Shown: positions 1 through 5,151, counted from the first letter of the stretch. The stretch is 8,674 nucleotides of DNA from Firmicutes bacterium UBA911 (GCA_002294005.1 DBEH01000034.1:1-8674); one strand, 5' to 3'. Notes: generated by a model not told the origin, from the letters alone. Program-made: numbers and translations.

Positions 1-50
1 AGGGTGGCTCTCCTTCAAAGCCCGGCCAATTTTACACCTCATAACGGACA
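1..50. mobile_element. Probable outer end of an IS21-type element (partial, body lies left of window)
   Basis: Read on the - strand, these bases begin TGTCCGTTATGAGGTGTAAA and continue ATTGGCCGGGC. I recognise this as the style of terminal repeat carried by many IS21-family elements in Firmicutes: TG at the tip and a TGTAAAATTGG internal motif. The tip would be at position 50, so the element's body lies outside the window. No transposase is visible here to confirm it. The sequence differs from the IS21 end at 7330, so two different elements would be involved. The glycosyltransferase gene starts 85 bases further on, so the element may have separated that gene from its original promoter. This is pattern recognition from memory, not a match I could test. 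Confidence 0.4.
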
Positions 51-134
51 CTACTGCAGGAAGCCATCACCGGTTACCTTGAGGCATTAAGCGAGATGGT
101 GTGGTGGTATGACCAAGGACCGTGGTTATGATTC

Positions 135-1304
135 ATGACTGGAGGGTTTATCAGGCCCTCCGGGAAAGTTTTATTTATCGCCACGGTGTTTACGCATCTG
201 GCGAATTTTCACCTGCCTTTTATGAAATTGCTGCAGGAAAAAGGCTATGCCGTCCACGCGGCGGCCTTTTCCGCCGAAGGCGGCCGGGAGGGCGTGGAGA
301 GAGCGGGGGTGACCTGCTGGGAGATCCCCTTCGCCCGTTTTCCTTACGGTCCCGGCAACCTGCGGGCCTTCGGGCGGCTCAAGGCGTTGCTCAAAACACA
401 TCGTTTCGACCTGATTCACGTACATACGCCAACGGCTGCTTTCATGGGGAGATTTTTGGCCAAGGCCACTCGCCAGGGAAAGGTTCTTTATACGGCCCAC
501 GGATTTCATTTTTATGAGGGCGCGCCGCGGCGTGATTGGCTGATCTATTATAATGCCGAGCGTGTTGCCGCCCGCTGGACGGACGGGTTGATCGCCATAA
601 ACGGTGAGGATTTTGAAACCGCCTGGCGACTGGGTTTTGAGCCCGGGGAAAACCTGTTTTGCGTGCCTGGGGTGGGGGTGGATCTGGAGCAATACTCCGC
701 CCCGCCGGCGGAGGGGGGCGGCGTCCGGGCCGTGTTGGGGATCGGCCCCGAGGACGTGGTGATAACCTGTGTGGCGGAGTTGAACGAGAATAAGAACCAT
801 GCTTTTCTTCTGAAGACTTGGCCGGAAGTTGCCCGGTGCTTTGCGCATTGCCATTTGTTCATCGTCGGTACGGGTGAGAAGCTGGCGGCCCTGCAACGAT
901 GGGTGGCGCAAAAACGGGTTGCCAGGGTGCACTTTTTGGGGTACCGGCGGGATGTGCCCGAGATTCTTGGGGAAACGGATATTGCCACGTTGGTTTCCAA
1001 ACGTGAAGGGCTGCCCAAATACGTCATGGAAGCCATGGCCGCCGGCAAGCCGGTGGTGGCCACCCATGTGCGCGGCAACCGCGACCTGGTGGCCGACGGG
1101 CGGACGGGGTTTTTGGTGGAGCCGGGCGATGGGCCGGGACTGGCCAAGGCCCTGGAAACGCTTATTTCGGACCGTCGGTTGCGGGTCGCCTTGGGTGCGG
1201 CCGGGCGGGAGAGAATACAAGCCTATTCCCTGGAAAAGGTGCTAGGGGAGATGGCCGCTGTTTACGACCGCTACCTGAAGGGAGCACAGAGGGGTTTACT
1301 CTAA
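135..1304 (+). CDS. Glycosyltransferase family 4 (EpsD-like), exopolysaccharide/capsule synthesis
   Basis: A 389-residue cytosolic GT-B glycosyltransferase that would transfer a sugar from a nucleotide-sugar donor to a growing lipid-linked polysaccharide unit. The N-terminal Rossmann half starts with KVLFIATVFTHLANFHLPF (residues 11-29) and carries the acceptor-side motif YTAHGFHFYEGAPRRDW (119-135), very typical of the EpsD/CapM-like group. The C-terminal half has VPGVGVDLEQY (177-187), a donor-site stretch AELNENKNHAFL (214-225), and the retaining-GT EX7E motif with E291 and E299 in EGLPKYVMEAMAAGKPVV. The length is normal and the gene is intact. The ATG at 135 has no clear Shine-Dalgarno sequence in front of it. 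A GGAGG at 141-145 lies just inside the gene, but no usable start codon follows it closely, so I keep 135. Sugar specificity cannot be read from the sequence. It probably works with the sugar phosphotransferase at 5250-6719. Confidence 0.93.
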   Translation: MTGGFIRPSGKVLFIATVFTHLANFHLPFMKLLQEKGYAVHAAAFSAEGGREGVERAGVTCWEIPFARFPYGPGNLRAFGRLKALLKTHRFDLIHVHTPTAAFMGRFLAKATRQGKVLYTAHGFHFYEGAPRRDWLIYYNAERVAARWTDGLIAINGEDFETAWRLGFEPGENLFCVPGVGVDLEQYSAPPAEGGGVRAVLGIGPEDVVITCVAELNENKNHAFLLKTWPEVARCFAHCHLFIVGTGEKLAALQRWVAQKRVARVHFLGYRRDVPEILGETDIATLVSKREGLPKYVMEAMAAGKPVVATHVRGNRDLVADGRTGFLVEPGDGPGLAKALETLISDRRLRVALGAAGRERIQAYSLEKVLGEMAAVYDRYLKGAQRGLL

Positions 1305-1412
1305 CGGTCGGCCGGGCGGGCGACTTGCCGGCTACGAGCCGCAAACGCCGTTTGGGGATGGGGAACCTTGTAGTAACGCAGGAGCAGAACGGCGTTGGGC
1401 AGATGTGGTTTG

Positions 1413-1441
1413 TTGCTCCACCGCTTAGGCTTTGTTATACT
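1413..1441 (+). promoter_or_regulatory. Sigma-A-like promoter for the HicB-like gene
   Basis: TTGCTC (1413-1418) and TATACT (1436-1441) are separated by exactly 17 bases, close to the vegetative consensus. They lie in an otherwise gene-free stretch of 260 bases (1305-1564). The predicted start of transcription near 1448 gives a leader of about 115 bases before the HicB-like gene. The same gap also holds a 9-bp inverted repeat, AACGCCGTT (1344-1352) with AACGGCGTT (1388-1396), just upstream of the promoter; its role is unknown. Nothing else is recognisable in the gap. Confidence 0.55.
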
Positions 1442-1564
1442 GGAAGCGCAAATAAAGAGAAAGCGGCATTGTCTGAGGTGCGCGCCCCATGGTGTTTGCC
1501 TTGAAAAGAAGGTTCTTGTCAGGTGCCGGTTGAAGCAACGAATTGAGAGATGGAGGTGTAATTA

Positions 1565-1795
1565 ATGGTACTTACGGCTATTATTGAACGTGAAGGTGAC
1601 GGGTATGTGGCCCTGTGCCCGGAGCTTGATATAGCGAGCCAGGGGGGCACAGTGGAAGAAGCGCGGAGTAATCTGCGGGAAGCAGTGGAGTTATTCTTCG
1701 AAACAGCGTCTCCCGAAGAGAGGGGTTCCCGCATTGGGACACTTCAATCCATTATCAGGCAGTCAGGATTGCCTCGAGGTGTGTTTGAATTGTGA
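1565..1795 (+). CDS. HicB-like (UPF0150) antitoxin-family protein, apparently orphan
   Basis: A 76-residue protein with the compact HicB partial RNase H-like fold. The first strand MVLTAIIEREGDGYVALCPE is followed by LDIASQGGTVEEARSNLREA, the classic 'y.a.cPeldi.sqG.T.eEA..Nl.eA' signature, and then by the helix VELFFETA. HicB proteins normally bind and neutralise HicA, a small double-stranded-RNA-binding mRNA interferase. The start is well supported by GGAGGTG at 1552-1558, six bases before the ATG. No HicA-like sequence (short, with a GSH-type motif) lies on either side: the bases after 1795 are closed by stops in all frames, and the upstream neighbour is a glycosyltransferase. The tail GLPRGVFEL also lacks the extra DNA-binding domain found in long HicB proteins. 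It is either a solitary HicB-fold protein or the remnant of a lost pair. Confidence 0.85.
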   Translation: MVLTAIIEREGDGYVALCPELDIASQGGTVEEARSNLREAVELFFETASPEERGSRIGTLQSIIRQSGLPRGVFEL

Positions 1796-1911
1796 TCATC
1801 ACTGGTGTTCTATAGAATTCTGGCCGGTTGTCCTGCCATTAAGGACTAAGTGAATCTTATTAATCCACCCATGCAACATCAGCAACGAAACCACCGGTCG
1901 ATTCCCCCCCC

Positions 1912-2034
1912 CAGTCAAACTTCACTGGTGACTGATATTTACAGATACCCGCTCTCTGTGCGCGCCGGGGAAACCTAATCGCCATGGGCAGGGGCTTTTA
2001 GGTCTTGGGCCGTTCCGGGCTATGGTGTATTCTG
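1912..2034 (+). repeat. Promoter-module repeat, copy 1 (inverted partner at 4947-5069)
   Basis: These 123 bases align without a gap to the reverse complement of 4947-5069. By my hand count about 92 of 123 positions match (about 75%). The best-kept part is a perfect 22-base block (1931-1952), followed by a CGCGCCGGGG..AACCT block (1961-1976) and CATGGGCA (1983-1990). The promoter at 2005-2033 is preserved in both copies. Similarity continues weakly beyond 2034 as far as TACGCAAATAACGGTCAGGC (to about 2094). Most conservation lies upstream of the -35 box, which suggests a regulator-binding region rather than a transcribed riboswitch. I looked for compensating base pairs between the copies and found none. 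The 1796-1911 stretch before it holds nothing I recognise. Confidence 0.8.
2005..2033 (+). promoter_or_regulatory. Promoter of the DUF1659-DUF2922-YvrJ-amidase operon
   Basis: TTGGGC (2005-2010) and TATTCT (2028-2033) are separated by 17 bases. The identical two hexamers with the identical spacing occur in the inverted repeat copy at 4948-4976, although the 17-base spacer has diverged. That is selective conservation of the two boxes, and it makes a sigma-A-type promoter likely. Transcription would start near 2040 and leave a leader of about 85 bases before the DUF1659 gene. Confidence 0.6.
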
Positions 2035-2125
2035 TGGGTAGAGGCGGGCGGCGGGCCGGTAGGTGGCGCTTATACGCAAATAACGGTCAGGCCGCCGCTC
2101 GTTGGCAGGGTGGGGAGGTGATTTT

Positions 2126-2350
2126 ATGGCGGTAAACGCGACTCCGGTGGCCGGCGTGCTCATCGCCCGGTTCGCCGTGGGCCTGGACGGCCAGGGAAAC
2201 CCGGTATTGCGCACCCGGCGCTGGGCAGGCGTCAAGCCTGAGGCCGCGGATCAAAACGTGTACAACGCGGCGCTGGCTCTGGCCGGCCTGCAGGTGCACC
2301 CGTTGAACGCGGTGCAGCGCCAGGTGACCAGCGAACTGGTCCAGGCCTAA
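2126..2350 (+). CDS. DUF1659 family small protein
   Basis: A 74-residue protein beginning MAVNATPVAGVLIARFAVGL, with GQGNPVLRTRRWAGVKPEA and the helix YNAALALAGLQVHPL. This pattern (M.V..tP....l...f..G.d.nGnpv...r....vkp.a.d...y..a.alagLq) is that of the DUF1659 family, found almost only in spore-forming Firmicutes. No function is established that I know of. I chose the ATG at 2126 because GGAGGTG (2114-2120) sits five bases in front of it; an earlier in-frame TTG at 2102 lacks such a site. It is the first gene of a four-gene set with DUF2922, YvrJ and an amidase, an arrangement I have seen repeatedly in this group of bacteria. It has no signal peptide and no membrane segment. Confidence 0.85.
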   Translation: MAVNATPVAGVLIARFAVGLDGQGNPVLRTRRWAGVKPEAADQNVYNAALALAGLQVHPLNAVQRQVTSELVQA

Positions 2351-2371
2351 AGCCCCGGGGTGCCCGGACAG

Positions 2372-2444
2372 AAAGGGGACAAAAGGGGACACAGAAAGGG
2401 GACAGTCCCCTTTGGCCCTTAGGGGGACAGTCCCCCTAAGGGCC
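2372..2444. repeat. GGGGACAGTCCCC-type palindromes (REP-like) inside the operon
   Basis: AAAGGGGAC occurs three times in a row (2372-2380, 2382-2390, 2395-2403). The third copy is the left arm of a perfect palindrome centred on A2404 (2395-2413, 9-bp arms). Immediately after it, 2414-2444 is a second perfect palindrome with 15-bp arms centred on A2429, core GGGGGACAGTCCCCC. Such GGGGACAGTCCCC units are scattered through many Firmicute and deltaproteobacterial genomes and are often linked to REP-associated (Y1) transposases; that link is from memory. Here they fill the gap between the DUF1659 and DUF2922 genes. In RNA they would form strong hairpins that could protect or separate the mRNA segments. 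No U-run follows, so they are not classic terminators. Confidence 0.85.
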
Positions 2445-2473
2445 CCCGATTCCTAAGAGGAGGTGATTTTGGA

Positions 2474-2701
2474 ATGGATGTGGAACGGACTCTGGAACTG
2501 CGCTTCGCCAACGCGGCCGGCCGGACGGTCACCGTCCGCGTGGCCGAACCCCGCGCGAACCTGACGGCGGCGGAGATTGAAGCGGCCATGAACGCCATCG
2601 TCGAGGCCGGCGTGTTCATCTCGTCCGGCGGCGGGCTGGTCGGACGGGTGGGCGCGCGGCTGGTGGCGCGCGAGGTCACCGAGTACGAAGTGGGAGCCTA
2701 G
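2474..2701 (+). CDS. DUF2922 family small protein
   Basis: A 75-residue protein. It starts MDVERTLELRFANAAGRTVT, then VRVAEPRANLTAAEIEAAMN and AIVEAGVFISSGGGLVG, ending ARLVAREVTEYEVGA. The layout (a strand 'L.l.F.n..G.t.ti.v..pk..Lt..ev..aM..ii....f....G.lv....a.iv.r...ey') matches the DUF2922 family, which commonly travels with DUF1659 in spore-forming Firmicutes. Its function is unknown to me. The start is set by GGAGGTG at 2459-2465, eight bases before the ATG. It is soluble, with no signal peptide. It is the second gene of the operon and is separated from the first by the palindromic repeats. Confidence 0.85.
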   Translation: MDVERTLELRFANAAGRTVTVRVAEPRANLTAAEIEAAMNAIVEAGVFISSGGGLVGRVGARLVAREVTEYEVGA

Positions 2702-2707
2702 GACTTA

Positions 2708-2750
2708 CGGGGGCCGGGGGGGGGTTCTCCTCCCCGCGCCCGTCTTCTTA
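2708..2750 (+). terminator. G-rich hairpin with short T-rich tail between DUF2922 and YvrJ genes (possible attenuator)
   Basis: CGGG..GC.GGGG (2708-2719) can fold onto CCCC.GC.CCCG (2732-2742), although the arms contain bulges. TCTTCTTA follows at 2743-2750. The T-run is interrupted and the next gene's ribosome binding site (2755-2763) comes straight after, so at most it would lower read-through inside the operon. This is low confidence because a run of nine G's can pair in several ways. Confidence 0.25.
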
Positions 2751-2770
2751 CATTAAGGAGGTGTAACGCC

Positions 2771-2962
2771 GTGGACGAACTGCTCCTGACCTTCGGGAAC
2801 TACGGCTTTCCCATGGCGGTGGCCGCCTACCTGCTGGTGCGCCTGGAACCGGTGATCCGGGAACTGCAAAAGTCGGTCGCCCTGCTGGCCGTGGTGGTGG
2901 CCCGTCAGGGCGGGGTGGACCTGGACGACGTCCGGCGCATCGTGGAGGGGGACCGCCCGTGA
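2771..2962 (+). CDS. YvrJ family small membrane protein
   Basis: A 63-residue peptide beginning MDELLLTFGNYGFPMAVAAYLLVRLE. The GN.GFP.AVa.YLLvR signature is that of the YvrJ family. It has one hydrophobic segment (about residues 4-24, interrupted by the GNYGFP turn), a short amphipathic helix (ELQKSVALLAVVVARQ) and a charged tail. It is expected in the cytoplasmic membrane. The GTG start is supported by AAGGAGGTG at 2755-2763, seven bases away. Its stop TGA overlaps the amidase GTG start by four bases (GTGA), so the two are probably translationally coupled. A tiny membrane peptide coupled to a cell-wall amidase looks like a holin/endolysin arrangement. That role is an inference; the family has no proven function that I know of. 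Confidence 0.85.
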   Translation: MDELLLTFGNYGFPMAVAAYLLVRLEPVIRELQKSVALLAVVVARQGGVDLDDVRRIVEGDRP

Positions 2963-3480
2963 AGTGGACGCACCTGGTTATTCACCACACGGGGGCCGAG
3001 GAAAAGGGCGCCCGGCAGGTCCGGGAGTACCACCGGCGGCTCGGCTGGAAGGACGTGGGCTACCACTGGCTGATCGAGCGCGACGGTCGCGTGGTCCCCG
3101 GTCGGCCGCCGTCCATGCGGGGGGCGCACTGCCTGGCCGGGGGGATGAACCACAAGGCCCTGGGGGTGGCCGTGATCGGAAACCTGGAGGTGCGGGCGCC
3201 GCACCCGGCGCAGACCGCCGCCCTGGAGGAACTGGCGGCGCGGCTGGTGGCGGAATACCGCATTTCCGTGGCGCAGGTGCTCGGCCACCGGGAGGTGCCG
3301 GGGGCGGCCACCGCTTGCCCGGGCCGGTACTTGGACTTGGCCGCCCTGCGCGGTGTGCTCGCCCGGCCCGAAACGCTGTACCTGGTCCAGGCGGGCGCCT
3401 TCCGGGAACGGGACCGGGCCGAGCAACTGGCGTCGGAACTGCGGGAACAGGGGTTTGACACCTGGATCGCGGTGCGTTAA
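2959..3480 (+). CDS. N-acetylmuramoyl-L-alanine amidase (Amidase_2/PGRP fold) with C-terminal half SPOR motif
   Basis: A 173-residue zinc amidase that would cut the bond between N-acetylmuramic acid and the stem peptide of peptidoglycan. Motifs in order: WTHLVIHHTG (residues 3-12, zinc ligand H9 or H10), GYHWLIERDGRVVPGRP (34-50, with Y35 and H36), GAHCLAGGMNHKALGVAVIGN (55-75), and GHREVPGAATACPGRYLD (109-126, zinc ligands H110 and C120). These are the ligands expected for T7-lysozyme-like amidases. The tail 141-173 (YLVQAGAFRERDRAEQLASE onward) matches the first half of a SPOR peptidoglycan-binding domain and stops after about 33 residues, whereas SPOR domains usually have about 70. There is no signal peptide, so it needs another exit route, like a phage endolysin. 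The GTG start at 2959 overlaps the YvrJ stop, with GGAGGGGG at 2943-2950 as ribosome binding site. Confidence 0.93.
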   Translation: MKWTHLVIHHTGAEEKGARQVREYHRRLGWKDVGYHWLIERDGRVVPGRPPSMRGAHCLAGGMNHKALGVAVIGNLEVRAPHPAQTAALEELAARLVAEYRISVAQVLGHREVPGAATACPGRYLDLAALRGVLARPETLYLVQAGAFRERDRAEQLASELREQGFDTWIAVR

Positions 3481-3488
3481 AACGGGAG

Positions 3489-3522
3489 CGGGTCGGCGGG
3501 CTACTCGCCGGCCCGGCTTTCT
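3489..3522 (+). terminator. Likely intrinsic terminator after the amidase operon
   Basis: CGGGTCGGCG (3489-3498) pairs with CGCCGGCCCG (3506-3515) around a 7-base loop, giving a 10-bp stem with one T-G pair. It is followed by GCTTTCT. The T-run is short, but the hairpin sits 8 bases after the stop codon of the last gene of the operon and between convergent genes, where termination is expected. It may also serve the - strand transcript ending at 3556. Confidence 0.5.
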
Positions 3523-3555
3523 GATCTTGCCCTGGGTAAGGGTTCCCCTTGCCGG

Positions 3556-4059
3556 TTACTTGTCAAACATCTCTTCTAGGAGAAACCGAGCTCGTACCGG
3601 GATCGGCCGTTCCGGGTACACACTCTCAACCAGAGCCAGCACCTCTTCGAGCGTTTCTATTCCCATGAAACCCACCAGGTGCCGTATGTCGCTCTCGTCT
3701 TCCATCCTCGCCGCCAAACACTTCATGGCCAACATGTACCGTGGGGAGGCGGCCATTACTCGCAGGCCGGGAACATCCAAAACCGGGATGCTTTCTTTGT
3801 CCTCACCGGCGAGAAATCCTTTAACCGCATCATTCAGCCACGTTTCGGGGAGGCCGAAGTCCTCGGCCATCGCTCGTGAAGCGCGGTAGACCTCGTTCTT
3901 GGGGATGAAGACAGCGTCGACATCCCGGGTCACGCGTACGGCATCGTAAGCGAGGGCCATCGCCGCACCACCGACAAGATACATCTCCCCTTGAATTCCT
4001 TGCCGGGCCAGCCTTTTGCCCAACTCGGCCAAGACCCTGATTATCTCGTCCCTGGTCAA
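3556..4059 (-). CDS. Nucleotidyltransferase (DUF6036/AbiEii-MenT-like), candidate toxin
   Basis: A 167-residue protein of the DNA polymerase beta-like nucleotidyltransferase fold. MYLVGGAAMALAYDAVRVTR (26-45) carries the GG motif (G30-G31), and TRDVDAVF holds the metal-binding DxD pair D46/D48. SIPVLDV supplies a candidate third acidic residue (D95). YMLAMKCLAARMEDESDIRHL (108-128) contains the lysine (K113) and aspartate (D124) typical of AbiEii/MenT-type enzymes. Such enzymes often act as toxins that modify tRNA or other targets with NTP and are controlled by a partner gene. The start is TTG, supported by AAAGGAG at 4067-4073 seven bases away; that site begins just before the stop of the partner gene (4075-4470), so the two are an operon with a 15-base gap. 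Family placement is by motif; toxicity is an inference. Confidence 0.8.
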   Translation of the reverse strand: MTRDEIIRVLAELGKRLARQGIQGEMYLVGGAAMALAYDAVRVTRDVDAVFIPKNEVYRASRAMAEDFGLPETWLNDAVKGFLAGEDKESIPVLDVPGLRVMAASPRYMLAMKCLAARMEDESDIRHLVGFMGIETLEEVLALVESVYPERPIPVRARFLLEEMFDK

Positions 4060-4074
4060 GCCGCTGCTCCTTTC

Positions 4075-4470
4075 CTAAAACCGCATGAAAGCGGTCTTGT
4101 CCACAAAGATGCCACGACGCCGGAAAGCGGCCGGGCTTTGCACCAGGGCCATGGCGTGCAGGCTCTTAAACTCCGTTGGGAACCAGAACTGATCAAGAAA
4201 CCGTTCCGGTTTGCCGGCCCACCCAGGAACCGGCAGGCCGTTCGTCACCACCAAGTGCTCGGCAAGTGCGGCCAAGTAAGCGTCGAACCTCCGGTCTCCG
4301 GTCTTCCGGGGTTCCTGGCGCAGCATCTCCTTCCTGGTTTCGCGGTCGGCAGCGTACCAATCGTCCAGGAAGTCGCCGATGCATACCCAGAAGTCGCGCA
4401 AATCGCCGTGACCGATTTCTTGGATGCGCCGTGCGGTTTCAGCAAGCGTGAACGGTTTGTACTTAGCCAA
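4075..4470 (-). CDS. Partner protein of the nucleotidyltransferase, candidate antitoxin
   Basis: A 131-residue protein of unknown function. An N-terminal helical region (TLAETARRIQEIGHGDLRDF, then WVCIGDFLDDWYAA) is followed by DAYLAALAEHLVVTNGLPVP (64-83), W84 and a tail with FWFPTEFKSLHAMALVQSP and AAFRRRGIFVDKTAFMRF (about 95-131). I recall a similar layout (a 'fLaalAEhla...glp.PaW....rfL..pWFp..l.slra.al.esP.aFrrRgIfv' tail) in unnamed proteins encoded directly in front of DUF6036 nucleotidyltransferases in other bacteria. The arrangement suggests antitoxin or substrate adaptor. The start is TTG, with AAAGGTGG (4483-4490) upstream, at a rather long distance of about 12 bases. It is the first gene of the two-gene operon. 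Confidence 0.75.
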   Translation of the reverse strand: MAKYKPFTLAETARRIQEIGHGDLRDFWVCIGDFLDDWYAADRETRKEMLRQEPRKTGDRRFDAYLAALAEHLVVTNGLPVPGWAGKPERFLDQFWFPTEFKSLHAMALVQSPAAFRRRGIFVDKTAFMRF

Positions 4471-4490
4471 TTTCTACACCACCACCTTTT

Positions 4491-4519
4491 AGTTTACAGC
4501 AACTGGGAAGGCGTTACAA
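4491..4519 (-). promoter_or_regulatory. Promoter of the candidate toxin-antitoxin pair
   Basis: On the - strand, TTGTAA (4519-4514) and TAAACT (4496-4491) are 17 bases apart. Transcription would begin near 4484, leaving a very short leader of about 14 bases before the TTG at 4470, with part of the ribosome binding site at its very 5' end. A short leader of this kind is common for toxin-antitoxin operons but does not prove one. The rest of the 4471-4582 gap shows nothing I recognise. Confidence 0.45.
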
Positions 4520-4582
4520 TTACCATTTTCCCTTTCTCATTCGTCGAAAAATGATTGAAGTGATCCAGTTGCAGCCAGATCT

Positions 4583-4801
4583 TCACTTCTCTTTCCGGTG
4601 CGCGGCCGCCCGGCGGAGCATCTCCCGCCGCGCGAATCCGGGCCGCACACCCGCCAGCCGGCAGAGCACCTTGAAAAGCGGCGTATCCAGGAAGAACCGG
4701 GCGGAAAGGTACGTGCCCCGCCGGCCGCCCCCCGCTCCCCGGCAAAGATCCCGGTAAGTCTCGCGCAGCACCGCTCTGGCCAGTTCCTGGTATCCGTTCA
4801 A
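4583..4801 (-). CDS. Small phage-type hypothetical protein
   Basis: A 72-residue basic protein: NGYQELARAVLRETYRDL, a glycine/arginine linker (CRGAGGGRRG), then ARFFLDTPLFKVLCRLAGVR and PGFARREMLRRAAAHRKEK. The layout 'yE.LA.Aiv..a..Dyr.a......a..Ff.s.wf..L..l.g......rrkl' resembles short uncharacterised proteins encoded in Firmicute prophages and genomic islands. No function can be given. I prefer the TTG at 4801 because GGGAG (4814-4810) lies eight bases before it. A GTG at 4810 would give 75 residues but overlaps that site. It lies about 150 bases downstream of promoter-module copy 2 and reads away from the EPS gene. No stop-region hairpin was seen after 4583. Confidence 0.6.
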   Translation of the reverse strand: MNGYQELARAVLRETYRDLCRGAGGGRRGTYLSARFFLDTPLFKVLCRLAGVRPGFARREMLRRAAAHRKEK

Positions 4802-4946
4802 CTCCGCCACTCCCGTGGAATGCGGCCCGGCCGACCGCCGTTTTCGAGCGGTTTGCGCAGCACCGGCCGCGGTGAAAGGGGGGCCGCGCCTGACCGGTAT
4901 TGACGTATTCCGGCCCGTTTAGCTAGCGGCGACCCGCTCCTAGTCG

Positions 4947-5069
4947 CAGAATACACTATGGTCCGAAAACGCCCAAAGGCAGGAAATCCTTGCCCATGTA
5001 AAATAGGTTCCCCCGGCGCGTGCGAGGGGCGGGTATCTGTAAATATCAGTGAGCGGTGAAATTTGCCTG
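4947..5069 (-). repeat. Promoter-module repeat, copy 2 (inverted relative to 1912-2034)
   Basis: The reverse complement of these bases aligns gap-free to 1912-2034 with about 75% identity by hand count, including the perfect 22-base block (5029-5050 here). Weaker similarity continues into the leader as far as AATACCGGTCAGGC (about 4886-4899). In both places the module is oriented with its promoter reading into a gene: here the - strand gene at 4801, in copy 1 the DUF1659 operon. With the divergent EPS gene on the other side, the 4811-5120 stretch is otherwise gene-free. Confidence 0.8.
4948..4976 (-). promoter_or_regulatory. Promoter reading toward the 4801 gene
   Basis: On the - strand, TTGGGC (4976-4971) and TATTCT (4953-4948) have a 17-base spacer, the same boxes and spacing as in copy 1 at 2005-2033. 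The spacer itself differs at several positions while the boxes do not. Transcription would start near 4942, giving a leader of about 140 bases. Confidence 0.55.
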
Positions 5070-5121
5070 TGGGAGGCCGAAGTCGCGGTGCAGTAAAGCG
5101 AGATTCTTCGTTTTTGACCTT

Positions 5122-5151
5122 GCAGGATTTTTGTAGATGTGGAACGAATCC
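5122..5151 (+). promoter_or_regulatory. SigH-like promoter 1 before the sugar phosphotransferase gene
   Basis: GCAGGATTT (5122-5130) and AACGAATCC (5143-5151) are 12 bases apart. The known Bacillus SigH consensus is RnAGGAwWW, 11-12 bases, RnnGAATww; only the last two bases differ here. SigH drives transition-phase and early sporulation genes. Its -10 region overlaps the GTG at 5139, which argues against that codon as the translation start. Confidence 0.5.

Noticed and set aside
171..1220. A 349-codon open frame on the - strand
   Set aside because: It is antisense to a clearly recognisable glycosyltransferase with all its motifs and has no recognisable domain itself; it results from high GC in the third codon position.
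1912..2034. A riboswitch or structured leader RNA (c-di-AMP, c-di-GMP, cobalamin and similar types considered)
   Set aside because: No known conserved core could be matched, possible stems such as ACAGA/TCTGT in copy 1 are not kept by compensating changes in copy 2, and the promoter lies inside the conserved stretch so most of it would not be transcribed.
2372..2444. CRISPR array
   Set aside because: The repeats are palindromic, nearly adjacent and only a few units long, with no spacers of even length and no cas genes nearby.
3991..4554. A 187-codon open frame on the + strand
   Set aside because: It is antisense to the candidate toxin-antitoxin pair, whose two proteins show family motifs, ribosome binding sites and a promoter.
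1912..5069. Site-specific invertible segment switched by the two inverted repeats
   Set aside because: Identity is only about 75% with one 22-base perfect block, no recombinase gene is in the window, and the gene layout is consistent without inversion; kept only as shared promoter modules.
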